A DNA stretch of 52,861 nucleotides from Streptomyces sp. WM6378 (lineage in GTDB: Bacteria; Actinomycetota; Actinomycetes; Streptomycetales; Streptomycetaceae): positions 1-52,861 of the forward strand of contig NZ_LGDD01000315.1 in the NCBI RefSeq assembly GCF_001279695.1. Direction: 5' to 3'. Each line of letters begins with the position of its first letter. The stretch's first letter is position 1. Below, piece after piece: positions 15,684 to 23,614 of this stretch. The notes beneath the pieces were generated by a model, which worked only from the letters and a program-made list of their open reading frames with translations, had not been told where the DNA came from and ran no database searches. A program made the translations under genes and the position numbers.

Positions 15684-16982
15684 CTACACCGGGACGTGCA
15701 CGGCTTCCACTCTGCTCGCCACCAGGTGTTCCCGCTCGCGGCGCTGTGCCCGCACGCGCAGCCGCAGGATCTGGACCAGGCCAAGGGCCTCCAGGAAGAA
15801 CACCGACGAGAACGCGATCCGGTAGTTGTCGCCGGTCGCATCAAGGAGCACGCCCACCGCGAGCAGCGTCGTCATGGAGGCGATGAAGCCGCCCATGTTG
15901 GTGATGCCGGACGCGGTGCCCTGGCGTTCCGGCGGGTTGGCGGGGCGCGAGAAGTCGAAGCCGATCATCGAGGCCGGCCCGCACGCGCCGAGCACCACGC
16001 ACAGTGTGACGAGCAGCCACATCGGCGCGTGCGCCCCGGGATAGGCAATGGTGGCGGCCCACATGAGGGCGGTCACGCCTACGGTGCCGAGGGCCAGCGG
16101 CAGCCGGGCCGCGTGGTGGCGGGCGATGAGCTGGCCATACACCAGGCCCACGACCATGTTGGACAGCACCACAAGCGTCAGTAGTCCGCCCGCCGTGCCC
16201 CGGTCGAGGCCCTCCGACTCGACGAGGAACGGCATCCCCCACAGCAGCAGGAACACCATCGCGGGGAACTGCGTCGTGAAGTGCACCCACATCCCGAGCC
16301 GGGTGCCGGGCTCGCGCCACGACTCGGCGATCTGACGGCGCACGAACGCGGCCCCGGCGTGGTGCGCGGGCGGCGGCTCGTGGCCCTCGGGGTGGTCGCG
16401 CAGGAAGAGCAGCAGCAGGATCAGGACGGCGACCCCGGCGAGCGAGCTGCCCGCGAAGGTACCCGTCCAGCCGAAGCCGTGCAGGGCGCGTGCGATGACG
16501 AGGGTGGACACCAGGTTGCCGGCCATCCCGAACAGGGCGGCGACCTGCCCGATCATCGGCCCGTGCTTGGCGGGGAACCAGCGCGAGCCGAGCCGCAGCA
16601 CGCTGATGAAGGTCATCGCGTCGCCGCAGCCGAGCAGCGCGCGGGAGCCGAGCGCGGTGGCGTACGAGGGCGACAGGGCGAAGCCGAGCTGCCCGACGGT
16701 GAACAGGACGGTCCCGAGCACCAACACCTTCTTGGTGCCGAGCCGGTCGACCATGAGGCCGACGGGTATCTGCATCCCCGCGTACACGAGCAGCTGGAGT
16801 ATGGAGAAGGTGGAAAGCGCCGAGGCGTTGACGTGGAAGCGGTCGGCGGCGTCCAGGCCCGCGACCCCGAGCGAGGTGCGGAAGATGACGGCGACGAAGT
16901 AGACGCCGACGCCTATGCCCCACACGAACGCGGCCCTGCGCCCGCCCAGTGGCTGTGGCGCCGGCAGTGCTGACGAACTCAT
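15684..16982 (-). CDS. MFS transporter, anion/organic-acid type
   Basis: 432 residues, 12 predicted transmembrane helices. The loop 2-3 signature is present as GLMVDRLGTKKVLVLG, and the half-repeat signature GSRWFPAKHGPMIGQ is characteristic of sugar-phosphate/organic anion permeases. It is the second gene of a GntR-MFS operon. Its ATG overlaps the regulator stop as ATGA, so the GntR protein probably controls uptake or export of its own effector by this carrier. Substrate unknown. It is convergent with the MDMPI gene. Confidence 0.88.
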   Translation of the reverse strand: MSSSALPAPQPLGGRRAAFVWGIGVGVYFVAVIFRTSLGVAGLDAADRFHVNASALSTFSILQLLVYAGMQIPVGLMVDRLGTKKVLVLGTVLFTVGQLGFALSPSYATALGSRALLGCGDAMTFISVLRLGSRWFPAKHGPMIGQVAALFGMAGNLVSTLVIARALHGFGWTGTFAGSSLAGVAVLILLLLFLRDHPEGHEPPPAHHAGAAFVRRQIAESWREPGTRLGMWVHFTTQFPAMVFLLLWGMPFLVESEGLDRGTAGGLLTLVVLSNMVVGLVYGQLIARHHAARLPLALGTVGVTALMWAATIAYPGAHAPMWLLVTLCVVLGACGPASMIGFDFSRPANPPERQGTASGITNMGGFIASMTTLLAVGVLLDATGDNYRIAFSSVFFLEALGLVQILRLRVRAQRREREHLVASRVEAVHVPV

Positions 16983-17641
16983 CGATCGTCCCCCCTGACC
17001 AGGACCTTGACCCAGCTGAGGTGCTGGCGCACACAGTGCGCGGCCCGCTCGCCGTCGCCGTCCCTGATGGCGTCGAGCATTTCCTCGTGCTCGGCGATGT
17101 TCTTGGCGATGCGGTCGGGCTGGGCGTGCATGACGGCCACCCCCATGCGCAGCTGGCGGTCCCGCATCTGGTCGTAGAGCCGGGCCAGGATCTCGTTCCC
17201 GGCGTTGCGCACGATCTCGGCGTGGAAGCAGCGGTCGCTGACGGCGACGGCGGCCAGGTCCCCGGCGGCGGCGTGCGCCTTCTGCTCGGCCAGGAGTTCC
17301 TGGAGGCGTACGACGAGGCGCTCCGGTGCGGGTACGGCTCTGCGCACCGCGAACTCCTCGACGAGCAGCCGGGTTTCGACCACGTCGGCGGTCTCCTGCG
17401 CGGAGACGGCGAGCACCAGGGCACCCTTCTTCGGGTAGAGCTTGAGCAGCCCTTCGACTTCGAGTTTGAGCAGGGCTTCGCGCACGGGCGTCCGCGAAAC
17501 CCCGACCGCCTCGGCCAGTTCGCCCTCGGTGAGCAGCGTGCCGCCCTCGTAGCGGCGGTCGAGTACCGCCTGCTTCACGTGCATGTAGACGCGGTCGGCG
17601 GCGGGGGGCTGCTTGGTGGCGGGGGCCTGGGCGGGAGACAT
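16979..17641 (-). CDS. GntR-family regulator, FadR/FCD subgroup
   Basis: 220 residues. Winged helix at about 15-80 (VYMHVKQAVLDRRYEGGTLL, TEGELAEAVGVSRTPVREAL, LEVEGLLKLYPKKGALV) followed by an all-helical FCD effector domain. The FCD metal/ligand pattern is visible in SDRCFHAEIVRNAGN and the later AEHEEMLDAI histidine. The start ATG at 17641 has no Shine-Dalgarno but lies 6 nt after a good -10 hexamer, so the mRNA is probably leaderless. The effector is likely an organic acid handled by the coupled MFS carrier. Confidence 0.9.
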   Translation of the reverse strand: MSPAQAPATKQPPAADRVYMHVKQAVLDRRYEGGTLLTEGELAEAVGVSRTPVREALLKLEVEGLLKLYPKKGALVLAVSAQETADVVETRLLVEEFAVRRAVPAPERLVVRLQELLAEQKAHAAAGDLAAVAVSDRCFHAEIVRNAGNEILARLYDQMRDRQLRMGVAVMHAQPDRIAKNIAEHEEMLDAIRDGDGERAAHCVRQHLSWVKVLVRGDDR

Positions 17642-17647
17642 GCGCAC

Positions 17648-17653
17648 AGGATA
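17648..17653 (-). promoter_or_regulatory. -10 element for leaderless GntR transcript
   Basis: On the minus strand TATCCT is followed by exactly 6 nt and then the ATG. This spacing, and the lack of a ribosome site, is the hallmark of leaderless genes in actinobacteria. The surrounding TTGTATCTATCC may also be the GntR auto-operator. Confidence 0.5.
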
Positions 17654-17748
17654 GATACAACAGGGGTGCATCAGAAAGTGGCGTCCGGATCGCGGGACGG
17701 GGCTCGGGCAAACCCGCACACCGGTGGCGATTTGCCCCATTTAGGGGC

Positions 17749-18195
17749 CTACTTGATGCCGGTCACCTTGCAGCCCTTGGGCAGCTTGGGGAAGTCCTGC
17801 ACCTGGTACGGGGCACCGGGGCCGCCCTCGACTTTGGTCCTGAGCTGCGGGGCGGTGCCGTACGGCTTGAGGATCTCGGCGTGGATACCGGCCGAGGCGG
17901 GCAGCTCGGGGCGCTTGCGGTCGAGCGTGCCGAGGCTCGGGATCGGGTGGCCGGGGCCGTCCTTGAAGGTGACCGTCGGGCCACTGGGGCTCAGGGTCAT
18001 GAGCGCGGAGGTGCCGGCACCGATGTCGGCCTCCAGGGAGGCGATGCAGGCCTTGGAAGCCGGGGCCCTGACCGGGGCGGAGGCGGCCGGAGCACGCGTC
18101 TGCGGGGTGGCGGCCGTCGAGGCCAACAGCGCTCCGGCGAGGGCGGCGGCCGTCGCGATCGCGGCGCCGAGCGGGGCACGGGCGTACATCGGCAT
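17749..18195 (-). CDS. Secreted hypothetical protein
   Basis: 148 residues. An N-terminal signal peptide (hydrophobic run LGAAIATAAALAGALLA) is followed by an Ala/Pro-rich stretch and a small folded region of about 95 residues containing two Cys (SKACIASLE, PKGCKVTGIK) that could form a disulfide. No family is recognised. The start ATG at 18195 has GAGGGGAG at good distance; an in-frame ATG two codons later is possible. It is a monocistronic-looking gene downstream of the bkd operon. Confidence 0.65.
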   Translation of the reverse strand: MPMYARAPLGAAIATAAALAGALLASTAATPQTRAPAASAPVRAPASKACIASLEADIGAGTSALMTLSPSGPTVTFKDGPGHPIPSLGTLDRKRPELPASAGIHAEILKPYGTAPQLRTKVEGGPGAPYQVQDFPKLPKGCKVTGIK

Positions 18196-18263
18196 GGACA
18201 CTCCCCTCGGGAACCCCGTTCTGCGCGGCTCACAGGGCGGCACCCGGGTCACGGGGCGCCGAC

Positions 18264-18323
18264 CGGGCCACAGCGTTGCACCCGCGGCCACGCGGCGCCA
18301 CCTCGGGCCACAGCGTGACACCC
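18264..18323. repeat. 20-bp direct repeats 40 bp apart
   Basis: CGGGCCACAGCGTTGCACCC at 18264 and CGGGCCACAGCGTGACACCC at 18304 are near identical, with CGGGTCACGG half-copies on both sides. They lie in the 284-bp gap between the secreted protein gene and the bkd terminator, which contains no gene that I can see. Confidence 0.6.
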
Positions 18324-18431
18324 GGGGCGCGGCGCCCTGACCGGGTCACGGCGCGGGCGGAGCACGCCGCCCATCCCCTCACTCTCCGCCCGGCCCACAG
18401 CCCTGTCCACCCGGGCCCGGCCCGGACGCAC

Positions 18432-18471
18432 CTCGGCCCCCGGCGCGTACGGAGACGCGCCGGGGGCCGAG
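18432..18471. terminator. Strong terminator hairpin of the first bkd operon
   Basis: Perfect 17-bp GC-rich stem (CTCGGCCCCCGGCGCGT and its complement) with a 6-nt loop, starting 8 nt after the E2 stop codon on the minus strand. Confidence 0.85.
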
Positions 18472-18479
18472 CGGGGTGG

Positions 18480-19880
18480 TCAGCCCCAGGTGATGAGCCG
18501 CTTCGGCTGTTCCAGGACCGCCGCCACATCGGCGAGGACCTTCGAGCCGAGCTCGCCGTCGACCAGGCGGTGGTCGAAGGAGAGCGCGAGCGTGGTGACC
18601 TGGCGCGGCTTGACCTTGCCCTTGTGGACCCACGGCTGGAGCTTGATCGCACCGACCGCGAGGATCGCGGACTCGCCCGGGTTCAGGATCGGGGTGCCGG
18701 TGTCCACGCCGAACACGCCGACGTTGGTGATGGTCACCGTGCCGCCCGACATCGCCGCGGGCGACGTCTTGCCCTCGCGCGCCGTCGACACCAACTCACC
18801 CAGCGACTCGGCCAGTTGCGGCAGGGTCTTGGCGTGGGCGTCCTTGATGTTCGGGACGATGAGACCGCGCGGGGTCGCCGCCGCGATGCCCAGGTTCACA
18901 TAGTGCTTGAGGACGATCTCCTGGTTCGCCTCGTCCCAGGACGCGTTGACGTCCGGGTTGCGCTTGATCGCGACCAGGAGCGCCTTGGCGATCAGGAGCA
19001 GCGGGTTGACCCTCAAGCCCGCCATGTCCTTGTCGGACTTCAGCTGCTCGACCAGCTTCATCGTCCGCGTCACGTCGACCGTCACGAACTCCGTGACGTG
19101 CGGCGCGGTGAACGCCGAGCCGATCATGGCCTGGGCGGTCGCCTTGCGTACGCCCTTGACCGGGATTCGCGTCTCGCGGGCGTCGGAGGCCTGAACGACC
19201 GCCGCCGGAGCGGGAGTTGTTTCACGTGAAACAGGCGCGGTTTCGACGGCCGGTGCGGCCGCCGCGTGCACGTCCTCGCGGGTGACGATGCCGTCGGGGC
19301 CGGTCGGCACCACGGTGGCGAGGTCGATGCCGAGGTCCTTGGCCAGCTTGCGGACCGGGGGCTTGGCGAGCGGGCGGGCCGAGGCCGGAGCCTGGCCGTT
19401 GAGCTCGGTCTGCACGGCACGCAGGGCCTCGGCCGGGGCCTGCTCGGGAACCGAAATCCCCTTGCGCGGGCGGCGCTTGGTCGAGGCCTCGGACACCCCG
19501 TAGCCGACCAGGACGGGCTGGCGCCCCTTGGGCGCCTCCTCCTCGGCGGATTCTGCGGCCTCCGCGAGCGCGGCGGGCTCGGCGGCGGACGGCGCCTCGG
19601 CGAGCGGGGCGGGCCCGCTGCCCGGCGCCACGTCGACGGTGATGATGGCCGTGCCGACGTCGACCGTCACGCCCTCTTCGAAGTGCAGCTTCTGCACCAC
19701 GCCGTCGTAGGGGATGGGGAGTTCGACGGCAGCCTTCGCGGTCTCGACCTCACACACCACCTGGCCGTCGGTGACGGTGTCGCCGGGCTGGACGTACCAC
19801 TTGAGGATCTCCGCCTCGGTGAGCCCCTCGCCGACGTCCGGCATCTTGAACTCGCGGTAGCGGGCAGCGTTCTCAGTCAT
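18480..19880 (-). CDS. bkdC: 2-oxoacid dehydrogenase E2 (dihydrolipoamide acyltransferase), first bkd operon
   Basis: 466 residues. Lipoyl domain at the N terminus (MPDVGEGLTEAEILKW; lipoyl-lysine in VETAKAAVELP), Ala/Pro/Glu-rich linker, E3/E1-binding domain (PPVRKLAKDLGIDLATVVPT), second linker, and catalytic domain ending in SFDHRLVDGELG with the active-site His. It carries acyl groups from branched-chain 2-oxoacids to CoA. The start is the ATG at 19880 with GAGGTGA ahead of it; a GTG three codons earlier is less likely. The linker contains a perfect parS site, read as VSRET. Last gene of the operon. No E3 gene is nearby, so a shared dihydrolipoamide dehydrogenase must be used. Confidence 0.93.
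   Translation of the reverse strand: MTENAARYREFKMPDVGEGLTEAEILKWYVQPGDTVTDGQVVCEVETAKAAVELPIPYDGVVQKLHFEEGVTVDVGTAIITVDVAPGSGPAPLAEAPSAAEPAALAEAAESAEEEAPKGRQPVLVGYGVSEASTKRRPRKGISVPEQAPAEALRAVQTELNGQAPASARPLAKPPVRKLAKDLGIDLATVVPTGPDGIVTREDVHAAAAPAVETAPVSRETTPAPAAVVQASDARETRIPVKGVRKATAQAMIGSAFTAPHVTEFVTVDVTRTMKLVEQLKSDKDMAGLRVNPLLLIAKALLVAIKRNPDVNASWDEANQEIVLKHYVNLGIAAATPRGLIVPNIKDAHAKTLPQLAESLGELVSTAREGKTSPAAMSGGTVTITNVGVFGVDTGTPILNPGESAILAVGAIKLQPWVHKGKVKPRQVTTLALSFDHRLVDGELGSKVLADVAAVLEQPKRLITWG
19219..19232. promoter_or_regulatory. parS centromere site, perfect, inside the E2 linker
   Basis: GTTTCACGTGAAAC, extended to TGTTTCACGTGAAACA at 19218-19233, is the ParB-binding consensus that clusters near oriC in Streptomyces. 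It is inside an open reading frame, in a flexible protein linker where the encoded residues are unconstrained. Confidence 0.85.
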
Positions 19881-19890
19881 GGTCGTCACC

Positions 19891-20871
19891 TCAGTACGCC
19901 AGCGAGCGGTCGACGGCGTCGAGCACCCGGTCGAGACCCGGCAGGTACTCCTCCTCCAGGCGCGCCGGCGGGTACGGGGCGTGGTAGCCGCCGACCCGGA
20001 GCACCGGGGCCTCCAGGTGGTAGAAGCAGCGCTCGGTGATCCGAGCGGCGATCTCCGCTCCGGCGCCGTAGAAGACCGGCGCCTCGTGGACGACGACCAG
20101 GCGACGGGTCCGCTCGACCGAGGCCTGGACGGCGTCGAAGTCGATCGGGGACATCGAGCGCAGGTCCACGACCTCGATCGACTTGCCCTCTTCCTGAGCG
20201 GCGGCGGCAGCTTCGAGACAGACCTTCACCATCGGGCCGTAGGCGACCAGCGTGAGGTCCGAACCGGCACGCACCGTACGGGCCTTGTGCAGCGGAGCCG
20301 GGATGGCCTCGGTGTCGACCTCGCCCTTGTCCCAGTAGCGGCGCTTCGGCTCGAAGAAGATCACCGGGTCGTCGGACTGGATGGCCTGCTGCATCATCCA
20401 ATACGCGTCCGATGCGTTCGAGGGGCTGACCACCTTCAGGCCCGCCACGTGCGCGAACAGCGCCTCGGGCGACTCGCTGTGGTGCTCGACCGCGCCGATT
20501 CCGCCGCCGTACGGGATGCGGACGACGACCGGCAGCTTGATCTTGCCGAGCGCGCGGGCGTGCATCTTCGCGAGCTGGGTGACGATCTGGTCGTACGCCG
20601 GGAAGACGAAACCGTCGAACTGGATCTCCACGACGGGCCGGTAGCCGCGCAGGGCCAGGCCGATCGCGGTGCCGACGATGCCGGACTCGGCCAGCGGGGT
20701 GTCGATCACCCGGTCCTCGCCGAAGTCCTTGAAGAGGCCATCGGTGACCCGGAAGACACCGCCGAGCTTGCCGACGTCCTCGCCCATGACCAGGACCTTG
20801 GGGTCGGTCTCCATCGCCTTGCGCAGCGATTCGTTGATCGCCTTGGCGATCGGCAACTTCTGTACGGTCAT
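19891..20871 (-). CDS. bkdB: 2-oxoacid dehydrogenase E1 beta subunit, first bkd operon
   Basis: 326 residues, standard length. Transketolase-like pyrimidine-binding domain (MGEDVGKLGGVFRVTDGL, DTPLAESGIVG, RIPYGGGIGAVEHHSESPE) plus C-terminal transketolase_C domain. It forms the alpha2beta2 decarboxylase with the upstream E1 alpha. It begins 2 nt after the E1 alpha stop and ends 10 nt before the E2 ATG, so the three are one operon. FEPKRRYW is typical of branched-chain rather than pyruvate enzymes. Confidence 0.94.
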   Translation of the reverse strand: MTVQKLPIAKAINESLRKAMETDPKVLVMGEDVGKLGGVFRVTDGLFKDFGEDRVIDTPLAESGIVGTAIGLALRGYRPVVEIQFDGFVFPAYDQIVTQLAKMHARALGKIKLPVVVRIPYGGGIGAVEHHSESPEALFAHVAGLKVVSPSNASDAYWMMQQAIQSDDPVIFFEPKRRYWDKGEVDTEAIPAPLHKARTVRAGSDLTLVAYGPMVKVCLEAAAAAQEEGKSIEVVDLRSMSPIDFDAVQASVERTRRLVVVHEAPVFYGAGAEIAARITERCFYHLEAPVLRVGGYHAPYPPARLEEEYLPGLDRVLDAVDRSLAY

Positions 20872-20873
20872 GG

Positions 20874-22028
20874 CTAGTTGCCCTCTCCGTCCGCGAACGA
20901 TGCCTGGTAGGCGGCGAACTGGGCTCGCTCCTCGTCGACCAGCGCGTGGCCGTCGGCGTAGATGTTCTCGAAGATCGCCATGGGCTCGGGGTCGGGCATG
21001 GCACGGACCGCCTCGCGCACCCGCTTGCCCAGCGTCTCCGACTCGGTCTCCAGCTCCTCGAAGAATGCGGCGTCCGCGTGGCCCGCGCTCTCCAGGTAGG
21101 CGCGAAGGCGCAGGATCGGGTCCTTGGCCTCCCACGCCTCGCGCTCCTCGTCGGCCCGGTACTTCGTCGGGTCGTCGGAGGTGGTGTGCGCGCCCATCCG
21201 GTAGGTGAACGCCTCGACCAGGGTGGGCCCTTCGCCCCGGCGGGCCCGCTCCAGGGCGGACTTCGTCACGGCCAGGCAGGCCAGCACGTCGTTGCCGTCG
21301 ACCCGCACGCCGGGGAAGCCGAAGCCCTGCGCGCGCTGGTAGAGCGGCACGCGCATCTGCTTCTCGGTGGGCTCGGAGATCGCCCACTGGTTGTTCTGGC
21401 AGAAGAACACGACCGGGGCGTTGTAGACGGCGGAGAAGGTGAAGGCCTCCGCCACGTCGCCCTGGCTGGAGGCGCCGTCACCGAAGTAGGCGACCACGGC
21501 GCTGTCCGCGCCGTCCTTGGTGATGCCCATCGCGTAACCGGTCGCGTGCAGCGTCTGCGAGCCGATGACGATCGTGTACAGGTGGAAATTGTTGCTGTTG
21601 GGGTCCCAGCCACCGTGGTTGACGCCACGGAACATGCCGAGGAGGTTCGTCGGGTCGACGCCCCGGCACCAGGCGACGCCGTGCTCGCGGTAGGTCGGGA
21701 AGACGTAGTCGTCGTCCCGCAGCGCGCGCCCGGAGCCGATCTGGGCGGCCTCCTGGCCGAGCAGCGAGGCCCACAGGCCCAGCTCGCCCTGGCGTTGCAG
21801 GGAAGTGGCCTCGGCGTCGAAACGCCGGGTCAGCACCATGTCGCGGTAGAGACCGCGCAGTTCCTCGGGACTCAGGTCGACGTCGTAATCAGGGTGCTCG
21901 ACCCGCTCGCCCTCGGGCGTCAGCAGCTGTACGAGCTCGGGCTCGGCGGCCGTCTTCCTTGCGCCGGCACCGGCGGTGCGCTTGCTGCTGCGTCGCGGCT
22001 TGCGCGCGGCAGTGCTCTCCACGGTCAC
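20874..22028 (-). CDS. bkdA: 2-oxoacid dehydrogenase E1 alpha subunit, first bkd operon
   Basis: 384 residues. Thiamine diphosphate motif GDGASSQGDVAEAFTFSAVY ... QNNQW is intact, and the TPP-stabilising SEPTEKQ and GAHTTSDDPTKYR segments are present. It catalyses decarboxylation of branched-chain 2-oxoacids (from Val, Leu, Ile), giving acyl-CoA primers for fatty acids and polyketides. A Lys/Arg-rich N-terminal extension precedes the domain. The GTG at 22028 is chosen as start for its GGAGGAGC ribosome site. First gene of the operon, divergent from a response regulator across a 385-bp region. Confidence 0.93.
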   Translation of the reverse strand: MTVESTAARKPRRSSKRTAGAGARKTAAEPELVQLLTPEGERVEHPDYDVDLSPEELRGLYRDMVLTRRFDAEATSLQRQGELGLWASLLGQEAAQIGSGRALRDDDYVFPTYREHGVAWCRGVDPTNLLGMFRGVNHGGWDPNSNNFHLYTIVIGSQTLHATGYAMGITKDGADSAVVAYFGDGASSQGDVAEAFTFSAVYNAPVVFFCQNNQWAISEPTEKQMRVPLYQRAQGFGFPGVRVDGNDVLACLAVTKSALERARRGEGPTLVEAFTYRMGAHTTSDDPTKYRADEEREAWEAKDPILRLRAYLESAGHADAAFFEELETESETLGKRVREAVRAMPDPEPMAIFENIYADGHALVDEERAQFAAYQASFADGEGN

Positions 22029-22074
22029 GTGCGTGCTCCTCCGTCTGTCCGGCTCCCGGGTTCGCCGGTGAGCC

Positions 22075-22110
22075 TGGGGGTCCCCCACGCTCGTCCAGAG
22101 CTTGGGGGAG
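22075..22110. repeat. Dispersed palindromic repeat (TCCCCCA ... TGGGGGA)
   Basis: TCCCCCA at 22081 and TGGGGGA at 22103 bracket an ACGCT...AGCT core. This is a form of a palindromic element scattered between Streptomyces genes, located in the bkd leader region. Confidence 0.55.
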
Positions 22111-22253
22111 GCTCGCCTGTCCGTCTCAAGTGCACGGGGTGTGTGCGCTCGGCCGGGGATCAGGCGTGACAGGTGCCCCGGCGAGCGCCCTGCCAAAGGC
22201 ACGTTACCCAGTGCTGCGCATTACTGCGAAACCCCACTTGACCTGCGATTTTG

Positions 22254-22267
22254 CTTGGATTTCCAAG
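22254..22267. promoter_or_regulatory. Perfect palindrome in the bkd/response regulator divergent region
   Basis: CTTGGA-TT-TCCAAG, in the most AT-rich part of this 385-bp gap and 11 bp after a TTGACC hexamer (22238-22243). It is a candidate operator for control of the bkd operon or of the response regulator gene. The remainder of the gap holds the dispersed repeat at 22075-22110 and no gene. Confidence 0.5.
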
Positions 22268-22413
22268 TAAATCGAGAAACTGGGGAACAGTCGCTGGTCA
22301 CAGCCTTGCAGGCCGCCGGAACAACGGCACGTTATCCCGGTCACGCAGGTTCGGGAAGGGGTCACTTATGGCACTCTTCGGCGTGCTTCGGATGAATGTG
22401 TGAGACTGATTCC

Positions 22414-23076
22414 GTGCGCGAAACAGGCAAAATCACCGTATTCCTGCTCGATGACCACGAGGTGGTCCGTCGCGGCGTCCACGAAATGCTCTCCGTCGAG
22501 GAGGACATCGAAGTGGTCGGCGAGGCCGGCACCGCCGCTGACGCCCTCGTCAGGATTCCCGCCACCCGCCCCGATGTCGCCGTGCTCGACGTCCGGCTCC
22601 CGGACGGCAGCGGAGTCGAGGTCTGCCGCGAAATCCGTTCGCAGAACGAGGACATCAAATGCCTGATGCTCACCTCGTTCGCGGACGACGAGGCCCTCTT
22701 CGACGCGATCATGGCCGGGGCCTCCGGATACGTCCTCAAGGCGATCCGCGGCAGCGAACTCCTGACGGCCGTACGGGATGTGGCGGCCGGCAAGTCGCTG
22801 CTCGACCCGGTGGCCACCGCCCGCGTCCTGGAGCGGCTGCGCGACGGCGGCAAGAGCAAGGGCGACGACCGCCTGGCCAACCTCACCGAGCAGGAACGCA
22901 AGATCCTCGACCTGATCGGCGAGGGCCTCACCAACCGCGTGATCGGCGAGCGCCTGCACCTCGCGGAGAAGACGATCAAGAACTACGTCTCCTCGCTGCT
23001 TTCCAAGCTCGGCATGGAGCGCCGCTCCCAGGCCGCCGCGTACGTCGCCCGCATCCAGGCCGAGAAGAACCACTGA
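22414..23076 (+). CDS. Orphan NarL/FixJ-family response regulator (DevR-like)
   Basis: 220 residues. Receiver domain (about 5-125) with acidic pocket LLDDHEVV, phospho-acceptor Asp in VAVLDVRLPDGSG and conserved Thr/Lys (LMLTSFADDEAL, YVLKAIRG). C-terminal LuxR-type helix-turn-helix (LTEQERKILDLIGEGLTNRVIGERLHLAEKTIKNYVSSLLSKL). No histidine kinase gene is adjacent, so the partner is encoded elsewhere, as for DevR/DosR-type regulators. The start is uncertain: the GTG at 22414 gives RETGKITVFLLDD; an ATG at 22396 is six codons longer; neither has a clear ribosome site. It is divergent from bkdA, which it may control. Confidence 0.9.
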   Translation: MRETGKITVFLLDDHEVVRRGVHEMLSVEEDIEVVGEAGTAADALVRIPATRPDVAVLDVRLPDGSGVEVCREIRSQNEDIKCLMLTSFADDEALFDAIMAGASGYVLKAIRGSELLTAVRDVAAGKSLLDPVATARVLERLRDGGKSKGDDRLANLTEQERKILDLIGEGLTNRVIGERLHLAEKTIKNYVSSLLSKLGMERRSQAAAYVARIQAEKNH

Positions 23077-23182
23077 GCACCTCTCACCGACGGGGCCCGG
23101 GCCGGTCATTCGGGACCTAGGGCCCTGATGCGCGGGGCCGCGGGCTCTTTCACCGGCCGCCGCGGGCCGCAAAGGTGGGGGC

Positions 23183-23599
23183 ATGTCCTTCGAGGAAGCC
23201 CGCGCCATCGAGCTGCTCGGCCGCGTTCCGTACGGCCGCGTCGCGACCAGCATGCGAGCCCTGCCGTTCGTGGCCCCGGCCCGCCACATCGTGGTCGACG
23301 GCTGCGTCCTGCTGCGCCTGCACGCGGGCCTCGGCTACCACCACGCCTGCCTGGGCAGCGTGGTCGCCTACGGCGCGGACAACCTCAGCTCGGGCGAGCT
23401 CGACGTGTGGTCGGTGCAGTTCACCGGGACCGCGGACCCCTTCGAGCCGACCGCCGAGGAGCTGAAGCTGTTCGGCGACGAACCCCGCGAGGTCGACGGA
23501 AAGCCCTTCGACGCCGTGTACATGCGCATCGCACCCCAGTTCGTGACCGTCCATTCGCTGGACTACTCCAAAGAGCGACAACTCAAGTACGCGGCGTGA
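23183..23599 (+). CDS. Pyridoxamine 5'-phosphate oxidase-family (PPOX) protein
   Basis: 138 residues with the split-barrel flavin-binding fold: FEEARAIELLGRVPYGRVATS, then VVDGCVLLRLHAGLGYHHACLGSVVAYGADNL and WSVQFTGTADPFEPT. Short members bind FMN, F420 or haem and act as reductases or oxidases; substrate unknown. An AAAGGTGGGGG ribosome site precedes the ATG. It is followed 15 bp later by the kinase-like gene in the same direction. Confidence 0.8.
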   Translation: MSFEEARAIELLGRVPYGRVATSMRALPFVAPARHIVVDGCVLLRLHAGLGYHHACLGSVVAYGADNLSSGELDVWSVQFTGTADPFEPTAEELKLFGDEPREVDGKPFDAVYMRIAPQFVTVHSLDYSKERQLKYAA

Positions 23600-23601
23600 T
23601 C

Positions 23602-23607
23602 TAACAT
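23602..23607 (+). promoter_or_regulatory. -10 element for leaderless APH-kinase transcript
   Basis: TAACAT sits 7 nt before the GTG start of the next gene, which lacks a good ribosome site. This allows the kinase gene its own leaderless promoter just after the PPOX stop. Confidence 0.4.
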
Positions 23608-23614
23608 CTGAAGA

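Noticed and set aside
17571..17590. Possible parS around GCTTCACGTGCATG in the GntR gene
   Set aside because: Four mismatches to GTTTCACGTGAAAC and not palindromic.
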